From IMG/VR virus record IMGVR_UViG_3300028800_000299, positions 1-25,036 of that record: a stretch of 25,036 bases of DNA; one strand, 5' to 3'. Of this stretch, positions 7,199 to 15,822 are shown one piece after another. Source of the DNA: a virus. Both the position numbers and the translations under genes were made by a program. Each line of letters starts with the position of its first letter. Position 1 is the stretch's first letter. The notes under the pieces are model-generated. The model was not told the DNA's origin and did no database searches. It saw only the letters and a list, made by a program, of their open reading frames with translations.

Positions 7199-9061
7199 TT
7201 AAATTCTGCGCTTTATATACCCAGCTACTGCCAGAGGCTTGCCCTTGTTCTTCAAATTAGCATTCACCAAAAATGGATTGGTAACAGTAAAAGCTTTAGT
7301 TGCGATAAATTTATAAGCAATATAAGCATTCAATAAAGCCATGAGTCCATCGTTTGGTGTGGTTCCTTTGACATAATGTATGGATGGATCTCCGAATCTG
7401 GATGTAACTGGCTTGATATCCATACTTGCACAATGAGAAACTAACCAAGCTATTTTCTCAAAATCACCGTATGGGAATCTGATCATACCTTTTTTCATTT
7501 GCTCAAATAGTTCGCCAATGTAGTAATCCCTTTCAAACATTAATTCTTTAGGAAATAAGTCCTTATGGAATTGTATTTTGCCATTTATTTTATTATGGGC
7601 TCTTGACACAAGATACTTGTCGCCATACTCATTATGTAGATCGGAAGAAAAATCGTTTGAGAATCCAATATCCCCGATAGCCAATTGGACGCCGTATTGA
7701 CGCATGATATGATCAATAATATCTTTTTTACTCTTTGGGTCATTCTTTGGAAATTTGTAACAATAGTCCACCGATAATCGATTTGTTCCCTGAGATGTAA
7801 GGAGCACAGCTGTAGTATAGGACTGCCCTGTCATTTTACTTTTATTAGTATTAGCCATTTGATCTATGTCTGAACGGGCACCATAGTCGATTCCCAATGT
7901 CACGATTAAATCTTCGGTTGGTAGGATACGAGCGCGAAACTTTCTACCAATATCTCCACCCAATTCTCTTATTTGTTCTATGGTTATAGGGCTAGAGTCG
8001 CCTTGGAAGAATTCTCCCAAAACTTCGTTTTGGTAAACCCTTTCTGTATTGATTGGGTGGATACCTGGCTTTTCAGCAATGATTCTTTCTTTTGGAAATC
8101 CTGGCATGTATAATTGATTGATATGGAATCCAACCATACCACACTCACTTTCATCCTTGGGACTAACCCATTTTCCTCGCTCAACAGCCTGATTTTTATC
8201 TTGTTCATGCCCACAATCAGGACATTTAACAACGAATGTATGAATCCAAATTTTTTCCCAATCATCGCTACCAGGGGTATAGAGAGGGAAAAACTTTTCG
8301 CATTTTTCACAACCCAAGTGATAATACTGTTGATTTGATGTTTCCCAAAGGTTATAAAAATCTGAACCCTTTTTCTTAGGGGTTCCGAAATAAACTTGGA
8401 CGCCGTATCCTTTTGGTCCGTATTTTGACTGGGAAAGAATTTTGGTAGCATTTAAGATAGCTGCGCCTGTTGTGTCTTGACACTCGTCGAAGAACAACAT
8501 GTCTGCGGTTCTACCTCTGATTCTATCCGCATCGATACCTACAGATTCAATCCATAAATGGTTTCCATTTATAAATTGTTTAAAACTTAGCGAGTCGGTT
8601 GTAGAGCTAGTTTGATCTAGTCTCTTTTGCATAAATGATTTTGGTTTGGCAGATTTTACAACGCGATCTTCATCACTAATGGATGAATTAGAAATCATTG
8701 GATTTAATGTAGTTTTAGAATAAGATGCAGCCATTTCCAATTGAGGGAATGCATGCATGACTCTTACGGATGGTCTTCCGCCTGTGCCGAAACCATCGGA
8801 GCCCATGAAATACATTTCGAGGGCAGCCGCCATAATCGTCCCTCCGACTTGACGTCCCTTGACTAGAATGACTGGCTTACCATTTGGTTCTAAGGCCTTG
8901 ATTCCAATGTATCTATAAATATCAGCAAATGGCTTATAACCATTCCCATGCAATCTGAATGGATTTCCATCCAGTGTTAAATGAGATTCTGCGAAAGTAA
9001 CTGGATCAAGATCCAATATTTTACTTTTTATTTCTTTAAATAAATCTTTATCGAGAGACAA
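7199..9061 (-). CDS. terL: Terminase large subunit (TerL), packaging ATPase/nuclease
   Basis: The 620-residue protein has the full TerL layout. Walker A is KGRQVGGT (68-75), Walker B is MLFFDE (188-193) with catalytic Glu193, and the coupling segment is YFGTPKKKGS (224-233). The nuclease domain has acidic candidates Asp392 (GIDYGA), Asp464 (AIGDIG) and Asp571 (PNDGLMAL). Between ATPase and nuclease sits a zinc-ribbon-like insert, CEKC (251-254) with CPDC (280-283), of the kind found in GpA-like terminases. The enzyme pumps DNA into the prohead through the portal and cuts concatemers. The start is TTG with AGGA upstream; no in-frame ATG lies before the conserved N-terminus. It ends 63 bases before the portal start. 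The small subunit is not obvious. Confidence 0.95.
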   Translation of the reverse strand: MSLDKDLFKEIKSKILDLDPVTFAESHLTLDGNPFRLHGNGYKPFADIYRYIGIKALEPNGKPVILVKGRQVGGTIMAAALEMYFMGSDGFGTGGRPSVRVMHAFPQLEMAASYSKTTLNPMISNSSISDEDRVVKSAKPKSFMQKRLDQTSSTTDSLSFKQFINGNHLWIESVGIDADRIRGRTADMLFFDECQDTTGAAILNATKILSQSKYGPKGYGVQVYFGTPKKKGSDFYNLWETSNQQYYHLGCEKCEKFFPLYTPGSDDWEKIWIHTFVVKCPDCGHEQDKNQAVERGKWVSPKDESECGMVGFHINQLYMPGFPKERIIAEKPGIHPINTERVYQNEVLGEFFQGDSSPITIEQIRELGGDIGRKFRARILPTEDLIVTLGIDYGARSDIDQMANTNKSKMTGQSYTTAVLLTSQGTNRLSVDYCYKFPKNDPKSKKDIIDHIMRQYGVQLAIGDIGFSNDFSSDLHNEYGDKYLVSRAHNKINGKIQFHKDLFPKELMFERDYYIGELFEQMKKGMIRFPYGDFEKIAWLVSHCASMDIKPVTSRFGDPSIHYVKGTTPNDGLMALLNAYIAYKFIATKAFTVTNPFLVNANLKNKGKPLAVAGYIKRRI

Positions 9062-9071
9062 AATGTTCCTA

Positions 9072-9698
9072 TTATTTGTTTACCGTTGGTGTGAGACCAT
9101 GAAGAGCATCATCATTAGATGGATCAGAATCCTCATTTGTAAAGATAGGTAGCTTGCCTAAATCTCTAAAACTCATATCTTGATCTGGATGCTTTTGTTT
9201 AACTTTAATATTTAAATTATTTAGGAAACGAAGAAAATCCTCATCATCCCAAGATGAATCATCAGTAACGTCGTCACGATGAATTGATCTTAATTTATCC
9301 ACGATAGCAGGGATTGGTAAATTTCCATTGGTTGCTTCAATATAATTTTCGGCAGTCTGAGCCAATTGAGGAGCCATCTCTAAGATTTTGATTTTTTTAC
9401 TTTTTTTTTCAGGTTCCTGAGCTTGTGCTTGGGATTGAAGTTTGAAAAAAGCAGTTAATCCACTTCTTTCTTTCATATCATTAACAGCATCTTCGACGGA
9501 AGAAAATTTTGGCTTTGTGCCCATGATTGATGAAATTTGATCGTAAATGGATCTATCAGCCTTTCCTTTGGATTGAGTGCTTTGTTTTTCTAAATTTTCG
9601 GCAAACTCATTCATCCAAGTAGGAAGACGATCGCGTCTTTCAACGTCATATGATTCGCGAGTAATTACTGGCATTGATCTTGATCCGTTTTTTTTCAT
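9072..9698 (-). CDS. Hypothetical hydrophilic protein before TerL, 208 aa
   Basis: The ATG has AAGGA upstream, and the frame ends 10 bases before TerL. The protein is hydrophilic, with predicted helices around 25-85 and 100-170 and a short Lys-rich stretch (EKKSKKIKIL). Its C-terminus carries NEDSDPSNDD (188-197), nearly repeated at the end of the next upstream gene. No family recognised. Position directly ahead of TerL could suggest a small terminase or a capsid accessory protein, but I see no helix-turn-helix. Confidence 0.75.
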   Translation of the reverse strand: MKKNGSRSMPVITRESYDVERRDRLPTWMNEFAENLEKQSTQSKGKADRSIYDQISSIMGTKPKFSSVEDAVNDMKERSGLTAFFKLQSQAQAQEPEKKSKKIKILEMAPQLAQTAENYIEATNGNLPIPAIVDKLRSIHRDDVTDDSSWDDEDFLRFLNNLNIKVKQKHPDQDMSFRDLGKLPIFTNEDSDPSNDDALHGLTPTVNK

Positions 9699-9707
9699 GA
9701 TAAATCC

Positions 9708-10679
9708 TTAGGCTTGGTAATTGGCAGCCCAATCAAAGTTATCAGAAGATGTTGGATCAGAATCTTCATCAGGAAGATATCCTCTGTCACGACGAATTGG
9801 ATAGCCCATATCGGCAAATAATTGAAGACATTCAACTTTTTGTTTGTCATCAAACTTGTATTTTTCATCAAACTTCTTGAACATATCTTCAATATCATGA
9901 CCGCCAGAAACAGATCCGTTAATACATGTTCTAACAATGGCAGAGATGAAAAGTGGAACCGTAACAACAATACCGCTTATCCCAGGAATCTTTTGCGCTT
10001 CTTTAACTAAACCAGTTTCAGAATCAGCATCAGCCTTCTTCTTTTTCTTACCACTCTTCTTTGATTTTGAAATTTTATCGATACGCGCATTTAACATCTC
10101 AATTCCATTATCAATTTTAGCTCTAACTTCTTCAACTTTGTTGGCATCTAATTCGCCATCAACGTCCATTCTCATGGCTTTTGAGATTTCATTATCAAGT
10201 TTTTGAAGATAGGAGAGTGCTCTCTCTACGCCGGAAGTATCATATCCTGAGTGCTTTGGTACGTCACTGAGACGTTCTTGGACCCAAGTAATGAATCCTG
10301 TTGCGCCCTTTGATTGCCAATCCCACTTTGGCGCAACCTTGGATTTTTTCTCGTCTTCAGCTTTGCTTTCGTCTTTTGGCTCTTCTTCATGAACTTCAAG
10401 ACTTTTTTCCATTTCTGGATCGAGGCGATCGACGCCTGGTAGCTCAGCGATTTCAAACTGAACTTCGCCCGGATGCTCTTCGGCAACTTCTAAAGATGGC
10501 TCGGCACCTTGCATAACTTCTTGTAATACTTCTGGATCATGCATTTCCATAACGGTCTCTGGAGTTGGAGCTTGTGGATAAATTACTACATGCTCGCCAG
10601 ATTCATTAGGATCAATCACCATAGGTGATTCCTCTACGACTAAATCTTCCATCATCTGTGCTGTTGCCTGTAATGACAT
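9708..10679 (-). CDS. Hypothetical acidic protein, 323 aa
   Basis: Residues 1-110 are very acidic and Pro/Glu/Met-rich and look disordered. Residues 118-205 are helical, followed by a Lys-rich stretch (KSKKSGKKKKK, near 205-215). The remainder is a compact domain (GISGIVVTVPLFISAIVRTC, then a helix) ending with DEDSDPTSSDNFDW (304-317). The closing motif echoes the one in the gene just downstream. The start has AGAGG upstream and follows an 86-base gap. Unknown function; a capsid or scaffold-like role is guessed from position and charge pattern. Confidence 0.75.
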   Translation of the reverse strand: MSLQATAQMMEDLVVEESPMVIDPNESGEHVVIYPQAPTPETVMEMHDPEVLQEVMQGAEPSLEVAEEHPGEVQFEIAELPGVDRLDPEMEKSLEVHEEEPKDESKAEDEKKSKVAPKWDWQSKGATGFITWVQERLSDVPKHSGYDTSGVERALSYLQKLDNEISKAMRMDVDGELDANKVEEVRAKIDNGIEMLNARIDKISKSKKSGKKKKKADADSETGLVKEAQKIPGISGIVVTVPLFISAIVRTCINGSVSGGHDIEDMFKKFDEKYKFDDKQKVECLQLFADMGYPIRRDRGYLPDEDSDPTSSDNFDWAANYQA

Positions 10680-10765
10680 AAATACCTCTAAATTATTGAA
10701 CTTTGTCTTTTATATACCGTAATAATAGCAAACTACGATATTAGTATGTAATTTATCAAAAATAA
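10680..10765 (-). promoter_or_regulatory. Gap before 323-aa gene, candidate promoter region
   Basis: One of the few larger gaps in the operon. On the minus strand it contains TACTAATATCG (10746-10736), closely similar to TACTAATACGG in the other main gap at 18184-18174, at a similar distance from the next start codon (67 and 72 bases). A further AT-rich box, GGTATATAAAAGAC, lies closer to the gene. These could be promoter elements for a transcript that starts before the TerL group. The match is short, so chance is not excluded. Confidence 0.3.
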
Positions 10766-11257
10766 TTATTTCTTTTCTTTGACGTAATGGTTATCTAAAA
10801 CCCCATAGTATAGATTAGTTACAGGTTTATTCTCGAGATCTTCCTGTGGAATGATGCCATCATTTAATCCCAGTGGGCCAAGTGGTTCGGATGGGTTCCA
10901 TGGCATTTCAGTTACTTGATCTTCTAATGGGTCATTGATATGATTCTTATCGACAGCTGTCTTTGCCAAGATGGCAAATAACATTTTTCTTCTGCCGCGG
11001 ATTTTTTCAGCTCTCTTTTTCTTACGAAAGTCAGATACGCTTTTATAGTCATCCATGTGTTGATAGAGGCCTGTGCCTGGTCCAACGTCAGGGCCAGGAA
11101 GCTTATATGTATCGTAATTTCTAAACAATACACCCCTCGCTTTTGTTAAATTCTGATCATTCCCTGGATCTTTTTTATATTTTGGCTTTCCCGGGGTGGG
11201 ATCATTTTCATGATTACCACTCTGGAAATAACATTTTCTAATTAAATTTTCATTCAT
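10766..11257 (-). CDS. Hypothetical protein, 163 aa, basic centre
   Basis: I chose the ATG at 11257, which overlaps the stop of the nucleotidyltransferase by one base (TAATG), a usual sign of translational coupling. A longer frame from 11323 would overlap that enzyme by 67 bases and adds only sequence read out of frame from its end. The protein starts MNENLIRKCYF. It has a Pro/Gly-rich first half (GPDVGPGTGLYQ), a very basic helix (DFRKKKRAEKIRGRRKMLFA, near 77-96) and a Pro-rich second half. The basic helix could bind nucleic acid. No family recognised. Confidence 0.75.
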   Translation of the reverse strand: MNENLIRKCYFQSGNHENDPTPGKPKYKKDPGNDQNLTKARGVLFRNYDTYKLPGPDVGPGTGLYQHMDDYKSVSDFRKKKRAEKIRGRRKMLFAILAKTAVDKNHINDPLEDQVTEMPWNPSEPLGPLGLNDGIIPQEDLENKPVTNLYYGVLDNHYVKEKK

Positions 11258-12015
11258 TATTTTGCCGTTATTCGTTTTACATAATATGGATAAAGTTCTT
11301 TGGTTATTGGAATTTGGTTCCATAGACCCATCTCATCTAGTAAGTAAGTTGTTCTCGTTGGATTTACTGCAATTGCTTTATTCAATTTTTCAGCCAACGC
11401 TCTATCTGAAGCAAATCTCATGGAATCAGGATGTTGCTTTATCCATTGCATCAAAGCAGGATCAATGTCAAAATCCAATTTGGCGGCTAAATAAATTGCT
11501 CTGACAACTCTATTTTTATTGGATAGCAACGTAATTTCAGGAGATAGGCAGGTTCTAATTACCTTACTATTAATGTCTTTAAATCCACGGTTGGTTGGAT
11601 CAAGAATCTGTCTTAAATCCAAAGTCATAAGCAAAGCATTACAAGTAAAATCCCTACTAAACAATTCTCTTTGCATAGGGGTTGGATTTTCTATTTTTAA
11701 TTTTTGCAAATACTTATCAATTTCTGGGACAATGAAATTAGATGAAAAATCTACCTTGAATCCACCGATGAAAATAGAGCTGTGCCCATCATCCATAACT
11801 TTTGTTTGGATGTTGAACTTTCTATTCAATGAAACAGATGTTTCCTTAGAAAGCATATGAACTGACTCATCACCAGTTGTGAGATCAATATCTTCTATTT
11901 TGTTTAATCTACCCAAGATTTTATCACGTGGAGTCCCACCGCAAATAAATGGTGTAGATATTTGGCGTCTCTTAGCTACATTAGTAATTAACTTAAGAAG
12001 ATCTTTTAGTTTCAT
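11257..12015 (-). CDS. Class II nucleotidyltransferase (CCA-adding/poly(A) polymerase-like), short form
   Basis: The head domain is clear. It has CGGTPRDKILGR (25-36) with the GG-x2-RD signature, then DID (Asp42, Asp44), a third carboxylate at Asp89 (KVDF), and SRDFTCNALL (120-129), matching the R-D-F-T-x-N-A motif of tRNA nucleotidyltransferases and poly(A) polymerases. GFKDINSKVIRT and NRVVRAIYLAAKLDFDI (168-184) match the neck that follows the head. This family adds CCA to tRNA or A tails to RNA. At 252 residues it lacks most of the body and tail domains of cellular CCA enzymes, so specificity cannot be told. The start has GGGAG upstream. Placement inside the packaging/virion module is unusual. 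It may repair tRNAs damaged during infection, or use another substrate. Confidence 0.88.
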   Translation of the reverse strand: MKLKDLLKLITNVAKRRQISTPFICGGTPRDKILGRLNKIEDIDLTTGDESVHMLSKETSVSLNRKFNIQTKVMDDGHSSIFIGGFKVDFSSNFIVPEIDKYLQKLKIENPTPMQRELFSRDFTCNALLMTLDLRQILDPTNRGFKDINSKVIRTCLSPEITLLSNKNRVVRAIYLAAKLDFDIDPALMQWIKQHPDSMRFASDRALAEKLNKAIAVNPTRTTYLLDEMGLWNQIPITKELYPYYVKRITAK

Positions 12016-12026
12016 TCATCTCCCGA

Positions 12027-13691
12027 TTACCTTGCGGGAGCGGCTGGTGGAGCCGCTGGCGATGCTGCTGGAGGCGCTGGAGGGGCGGCGTTGGTGGTTT
12101 CCACTGGCCCGCCCAAGTCTTCTTCAACTTCAAGTTCTGGCTCTGGTTTAGCCGCTTGACCAAGTTGAGACTCTTCTTGTTGTTTCTTCATTTGCTTCTT
12201 AGCTTTATCCTTGTCTTGATCTTGTTGAAGCTTATTCTTGGCAGCATCTAGCTCAGGAGTTGATGGAACTGCGTTTTGATTTTTCAAATCAACTGGGTTC
12301 GTTTGTGTCAAACCACGTAATCTCGAAATGATACCATCAAGACGAGTAAGAATATATTGATTTGAATCTAGCGATCTGGTAGTTGCTTCTGCAAGTTCTG
12401 GGAAGAATGTTCCAATTCCTAAATGATTTAACATCATGTCAACAAGGGATAATTGTCTTGGCAATTCTCTCGTCTTATATATTTTAGCTAAATCTTCAAG
12501 TTTTGTGAGAGCGTCCTCAATTTTAATACCTTGGAGCATTTGATCCATTTTTTGGTCAAATGCAGTTGCGGCTACGACTTCTGGATCCTCTGCCACTTCA
12601 AGTGGTTGGTCTTTTCCAACTGGCGCTTTTTTAGTTGCTGCTGGTTTTGGTGCTGGTGGAGCGGGCTCTGGTGCCGCATCTGGTGGTGGAGCATCGGGAG
12701 CCGCCTGTGCTTCAACAATCCAGTCCTCAGCTTCTTGAACTTCTAATTCATCGTCCTCTGCTGATTCAGCATCGGTTTCATCTTCGTCACCAGCAAGACC
12801 ATCAAGAAACCCTTTCATACCCGGGCTAATTGGTTTTTCAGTTTCCCCAGGTAGTTGTGAATTCGTTGGAGAATTATTTGGCATAGGCATTTGCCCAGGA
12901 GCTTGTCCTGGAACTGCCCCAGGTAATCCGCCGCCTGAAGTCATTGGGTTATCTGGTTGGGATGCAGATAGTGCGGCATCATCAGCAAGTTTAAATAGAT
13001 AATCGGATGCTCTAGTAAAGCCTTTCTTCGTGAGGATATTTGCCTCACGGATAATCATATCCTCGTAAAGTCTCGTTGATGTTGTAATCTTATTTACAGT
13101 ATGAATCTTTTTCTTAAGTTCATAAATAATGTGCATAAGCGTTTCAAATTCATTTCCGGCAAATAATTGTCCTTCTTGAGAGCGCAATAATTTTTCAGCT
13201 GAATCTAGGCGGCTTACAATTTTATTTCTTTGCTTTTCGATTAACTCTCTTTTTTCTTCATCATGGACTAATGAATTGGATTTTGGATCTTTTGCAAAAT
13301 CGATGTCATCACCGACTGATCTTTCTTGTTGGATTGGGAGAAAGTAACCAGGCTTATTATCATTGGCCCAGTAGGATACTTGGGCAATTTTGGTGCGAGC
13401 GGGCTTTTCCTCAGCTTCAGAATATTTCTTATGAGCTTTTTCCTCATAATATTTTATCCAATTTTTAAAGTCCAACTGTTCCATTTTATCCCATCCTGCT
13501 ATAACATTTTGTAGAGCGGCTGATTTTTCTTCACCTTTATGGACGCGATAGTATATAGTTTTTACCGCATCAACCCATTTATCGGTCTTTCTTGGAGATG
13601 GATAACTTATGTAATTATCATAATTTGGGTAGGATTTCTTATAAGATGTATCTGTATTTGGTAATGCCTTCTTATTCATTATCGCCGCCAT
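12027..13691 (-). CDS. Large hypothetical phage protein with acidic and Pro/Ala-rich disordered regions, 554 aa
   Basis: Residues 30-240 form a helical domain (YYRVHKGEEKSAALQNVIAG; DFKNWIKYYEEKAHKKY). Residues 245-375 are disordered, with a Gly/Pro/Met stretch, an acidic run (AGDEDETDAESAEDDELE) and a Pro/Ala run. Residues 376-465 are helical again (SLDSNQYILTRLDGIISRLR), and the end is Gln/Lys-rich then Pro/Ala-rich. The gene overlaps the upstream gene's stop. Two ATGs compete: 13691, used here, and 13679, whose protein would begin MNKKALPN. Neither has a strong ribosome site, and the second may be the true one. The layout suggests a structural or scaffold protein; no family name can be supported. 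Confidence 0.75.
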   Translation of the reverse strand: MAAIMNKKALPNTDTSYKKSYPNYDNYISYPSPRKTDKWVDAVKTIYYRVHKGEEKSAALQNVIAGWDKMEQLDFKNWIKYYEEKAHKKYSEAEEKPARTKIAQVSYWANDNKPGYFLPIQQERSVGDDIDFAKDPKSNSLVHDEEKRELIEKQRNKIVSRLDSAEKLLRSQEGQLFAGNEFETLMHIIYELKKKIHTVNKITTSTRLYEDMIIREANILTKKGFTRASDYLFKLADDAALSASQPDNPMTSGGGLPGAVPGQAPGQMPMPNNSPTNSQLPGETEKPISPGMKGFLDGLAGDEDETDAESAEDDELEVQEAEDWIVEAQAAPDAPPPDAAPEPAPPAPKPAATKKAPVGKDQPLEVAEDPEVVAATAFDQKMDQMLQGIKIEDALTKLEDLAKIYKTRELPRQLSLVDMMLNHLGIGTFFPELAEATTRSLDSNQYILTRLDGIISRLRGLTQTNPVDLKNQNAVPSTPELDAAKNKLQQDQDKDKAKKQMKKQQEESQLGQAAKPEPELEVEEDLGGPVETTNAAPPAPPAASPAAPPAAPAR

Positions 13692-14436
13692 TCAATTTTT
13701 TACCAATTGTTTCCGTGATAATTTTTGCTTCAGATAGCCTAGCCTCCGTTGTTTTTTCTTTTTCAGTTGGAAGTGTTAATCTTTCAATTTTCTCAGTAAA
13801 CTTTTCCATGAAACGCATCGATGATTCAATATCAATTTCTGATAAAGTTTCACGAATAGCCTCATTAATTATTTGAACCTGTTGGTCAACGTGCTGAACT
13901 GTGACATTATGCTGAATAACCTGATCTGGAGCCCCAAGAACAATCTTATTGAATCGCTCCAAATTACTACCTAATAAGTCGAACCATTCAATAAGAACTC
14001 TATCATTTCTTGATATGTCTCGCGGGTCTTCTTGAAGAGCGTCGAACACCTGCCCAACTCTCACTTCAATTTTCTCAATCATATTTCTAAGCATATGCTT
14101 AATGTCAATTTCCTGAGAAGCTAATTCAATCATCTTACTTTTGTAAGTAACATTACCCTGAACTGCTAACATCAAGTCGTCTTCGGTAGAAGTTGCAATA
14201 GCTTGTTTAGTTTTTGATAAATCTTCTTTAATATAAAGTAATACTTCCAAATAATTGTCAGCAAATGATTTTAATGATTTCTCAGCGATAACAAACTTGG
14301 CTTCGCTAACATTTTGATATTTAGCTTCTAACCATTCATGAATATCTTTTGCACTAATCCCAATGACAAGCTTAGCTATTATTTCCTTTTGATCAGGATG
14401 TTCTAATATTTTTTTTAGTGCATTTTTGTTGTTCAT
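13672..14436 (-). CDS. Hypothetical helical protein with HTH-like N-terminus, 254 aa
   Basis: The N-terminal 60 residues (KLVIGISAKDIHEWLEAKYQ, then an EKSLKSFADNYL helix) look like a small helix-turn-helix that reads a DNA site, as in some terminase small subunits and phage regulators. Residues 60-250 are long charged helices likely to form coiled coils and oligomers. Together they would fit a small terminase, which is otherwise missing near TerL, but the gene lies several genes upstream of TerL and the match is only by pattern. It follows its neighbour by 11 bases without an obvious Shine-Dalgarno sequence and overlaps the next gene. Confidence 0.75.
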   Translation of the reverse strand: MNNKNALKKILEHPDQKEIIAKLVIGISAKDIHEWLEAKYQNVSEAKFVIAEKSLKSFADNYLEVLLYIKEDLSKTKQAIATSTEDDLMLAVQGNVTYKSKMIELASQEIDIKHMLRNMIEKIEVRVGQVFDALQEDPRDISRNDRVLIEWFDLLGSNLERFNKIVLGAPDQVIQHNVTVQHVDQQVQIINEAIRETLSEIDIESSMRFMEKFTEKIERLTLPTEKEKTTEARLSEAKIITETIGKKLNGGDNE

Positions 14437-14447
14437 AAGTTTTCATT

Positions 14448-15173
14448 TTAGCTTTTGAATACATCAAAGCCGTTAAGTCGTGTTTCTCTGTTATCGAATT
14501 GATTTTGTGGCGTTGGATAAGAATCTGGGGTTTGAGCAGATACGTCGCCACCAGGGACTTTATTGCCTTTTTCATCGGTATAGCCGGTTTGATAATTGTA
14601 TACCTTCTTGTCAAGATCGCACTGCCACATAGAATCGCCTACACGGGCCATTTGTGCGCCAGCATGATCAGGACATGTTCTTGTACTTAGTGGATGTTCC
14701 ATCATACGATATTCTTTCATATATGGACTCTTATCTAAAGCTTCATTGGTATCAGCCACTTTGTTTTGCTCATCGAGAGATTTTTTTGTATCTTCATACT
14801 TTTGCTTCAAAGTATCAATTTTTTTTTCCTCACCCTCTTTGAATCTAGCTGCCCATTGAGGCGGAGCCGCAATCGTAAGTAATAATTCGTCGATAGCTGA
14901 TGCGCTTTTCATTAATTCTGGATTACCAGACTCATCAAGTGCACGAGCAATCTCTGCAAGAGAATCGATTGTAGTTGGGGTGATGGAACTTGGTTGAGCT
15001 GGCTCCATTAAATCAACTTCTTGAGCGCCTAACTTGAGAACTTGCGCAGCTTGAAGGCAAGTCTCCGCAACAACTGAAAGACAGTTTTCATCGTATTCGG
15101 CAAGTAAAATTGCTTCGTTGTCTGGGTTTTCTAACCAGTTAGCAATAGCAAAAAGCATTTCAGAAATTCTCAT
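14448..15173 (-). CDS. Hypothetical virion-module protein with Cys/His cluster, 241 aa
   Basis: Residues 1-58 form a helical domain (MLFAIANWLENPDNEAILLA...). Residues 85-160 are helical and coiled-coil-like. Near the end there is RTCPDHAGAQ (166-174 region) with MWQCDLDKKVYNYQTGYT, so Cys167, His170 and Cys185 could bind a metal; a fourth ligand is not clear. The tail contains DSYPTPQNQFD (217-227), similar to motifs in other proteins of this module. The start has GAAGGGA upstream. No function can be assigned; the tight operon context points to particle structure or assembly. Confidence 0.78.
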   Translation of the reverse strand: MRISEMLFAIANWLENPDNEAILLAEYDENCLSVVAETCLQAAQVLKLGAQEVDLMEPAQPSSITPTTIDSLAEIARALDESGNPELMKSASAIDELLLTIAAPPQWAARFKEGEEKKIDTLKQKYEDTKKSLDEQNKVADTNEALDKSPYMKEYRMMEHPLSTRTCPDHAGAQMARVGDSMWQCDLDKKVYNYQTGYTDEKGNKVPGGDVSAQTPDSYPTPQNQFDNRETRLNGFDVFKS

Positions 15174-15174
15174 A

Positions 15175-15816
15175 TTATTTTCCCTTCTTTGCGTTCTCGT
15201 TTTCTTCTAATAATCTTTTCATTAGTTTACCAGGAGTCTCTCTTTTTGGTTTTTTATTGAGAAGACCATTGGTTGGATTTTTCCCAGGACCGTAATCCCA
15301 AGTAGGAACGACTGTATCCACTATGCCTTTTAATTCAGGGGCGTCAACAAAGACTCCCTTCAAATCATGAAGATTTAAAATTCTCTTGCTTTCTTTCCAA
15401 ATGTAATCCTGAATATGTTTGATACCTTCATCCATTTTTAACATTTTAGATCTTTCAACACCCTTCGTAACCAAGCTATTTCTTAATTTATTTAATTCTT
15501 CTAACAATCTCGTTGATAAAGAAAAACCCTCTTTCAATGTCAAAAGCTCGACATTTGCCGCAAGATTATTAATTATGTTTTGAAAACTTTTCCAATTGGA
15601 ATCGAAACTTAATTCAGAATTAAGCTCTTGATACATGGGTAATGATGTTATGCCTGCATGAACTTTGTCATAGGCTAGAATCAACTTATCTTTAAGGATT
15701 CTGGTTTTTTCTGCACTGATTGGTTTTCCAAATGAATTATCGCCGAGGCCACCTGAGTAATCGCCCTGCCCAGCATATCTATCATTTAAATATTCTGCGA
15801 AACCTAAAATTCCCAT
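15175..15816 (-). CDS. Hypothetical protein, 213 aa
   Basis: It begins MGILGFAEYLNDRYAGQGDY, followed by a Gly-rich linker and two long helical stretches (about 36-90 and 95-150). The last 60 residues are Pro/Lys-rich and probably flexible (KKPKRETPGKLMKRLLEENE). It ends one base before the next start and begins 6 bases after the previous stop. No recognisable motif, signal peptide or membrane segment. Likely part of the virion/assembly set by location only. Confidence 0.78.
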   Translation of the reverse strand: MGILGFAEYLNDRYAGQGDYSGGLGDNSFGKPISAEKTRILKDKLILAYDKVHAGITSLPMYQELNSELSFDSNWKSFQNIINNLAANVELLTLKEGFSLSTRLLEELNKLRNSLVTKGVERSKMLKMDEGIKHIQDYIWKESKRILNLHDLKGVFVDAPELKGIVDTVVPTWDYGPGKNPTNGLLNKKPKRETPGKLMKRLLEENENAKKGK

Positions 15817-15822
15817 TTTCGT

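Noticed and set aside
7984-8451. 155-codon minus-strand frame inside TerL
   Set aside because: TerL motifs run unbroken through the same bases in another frame.
11258-11323. Longer N-terminus for the protein at 10766-11257
   Set aside because: The added 22 residues would be read out of the conserved nucleotidyltransferase C-terminus in another frame, and the TAATG junction is a better start.
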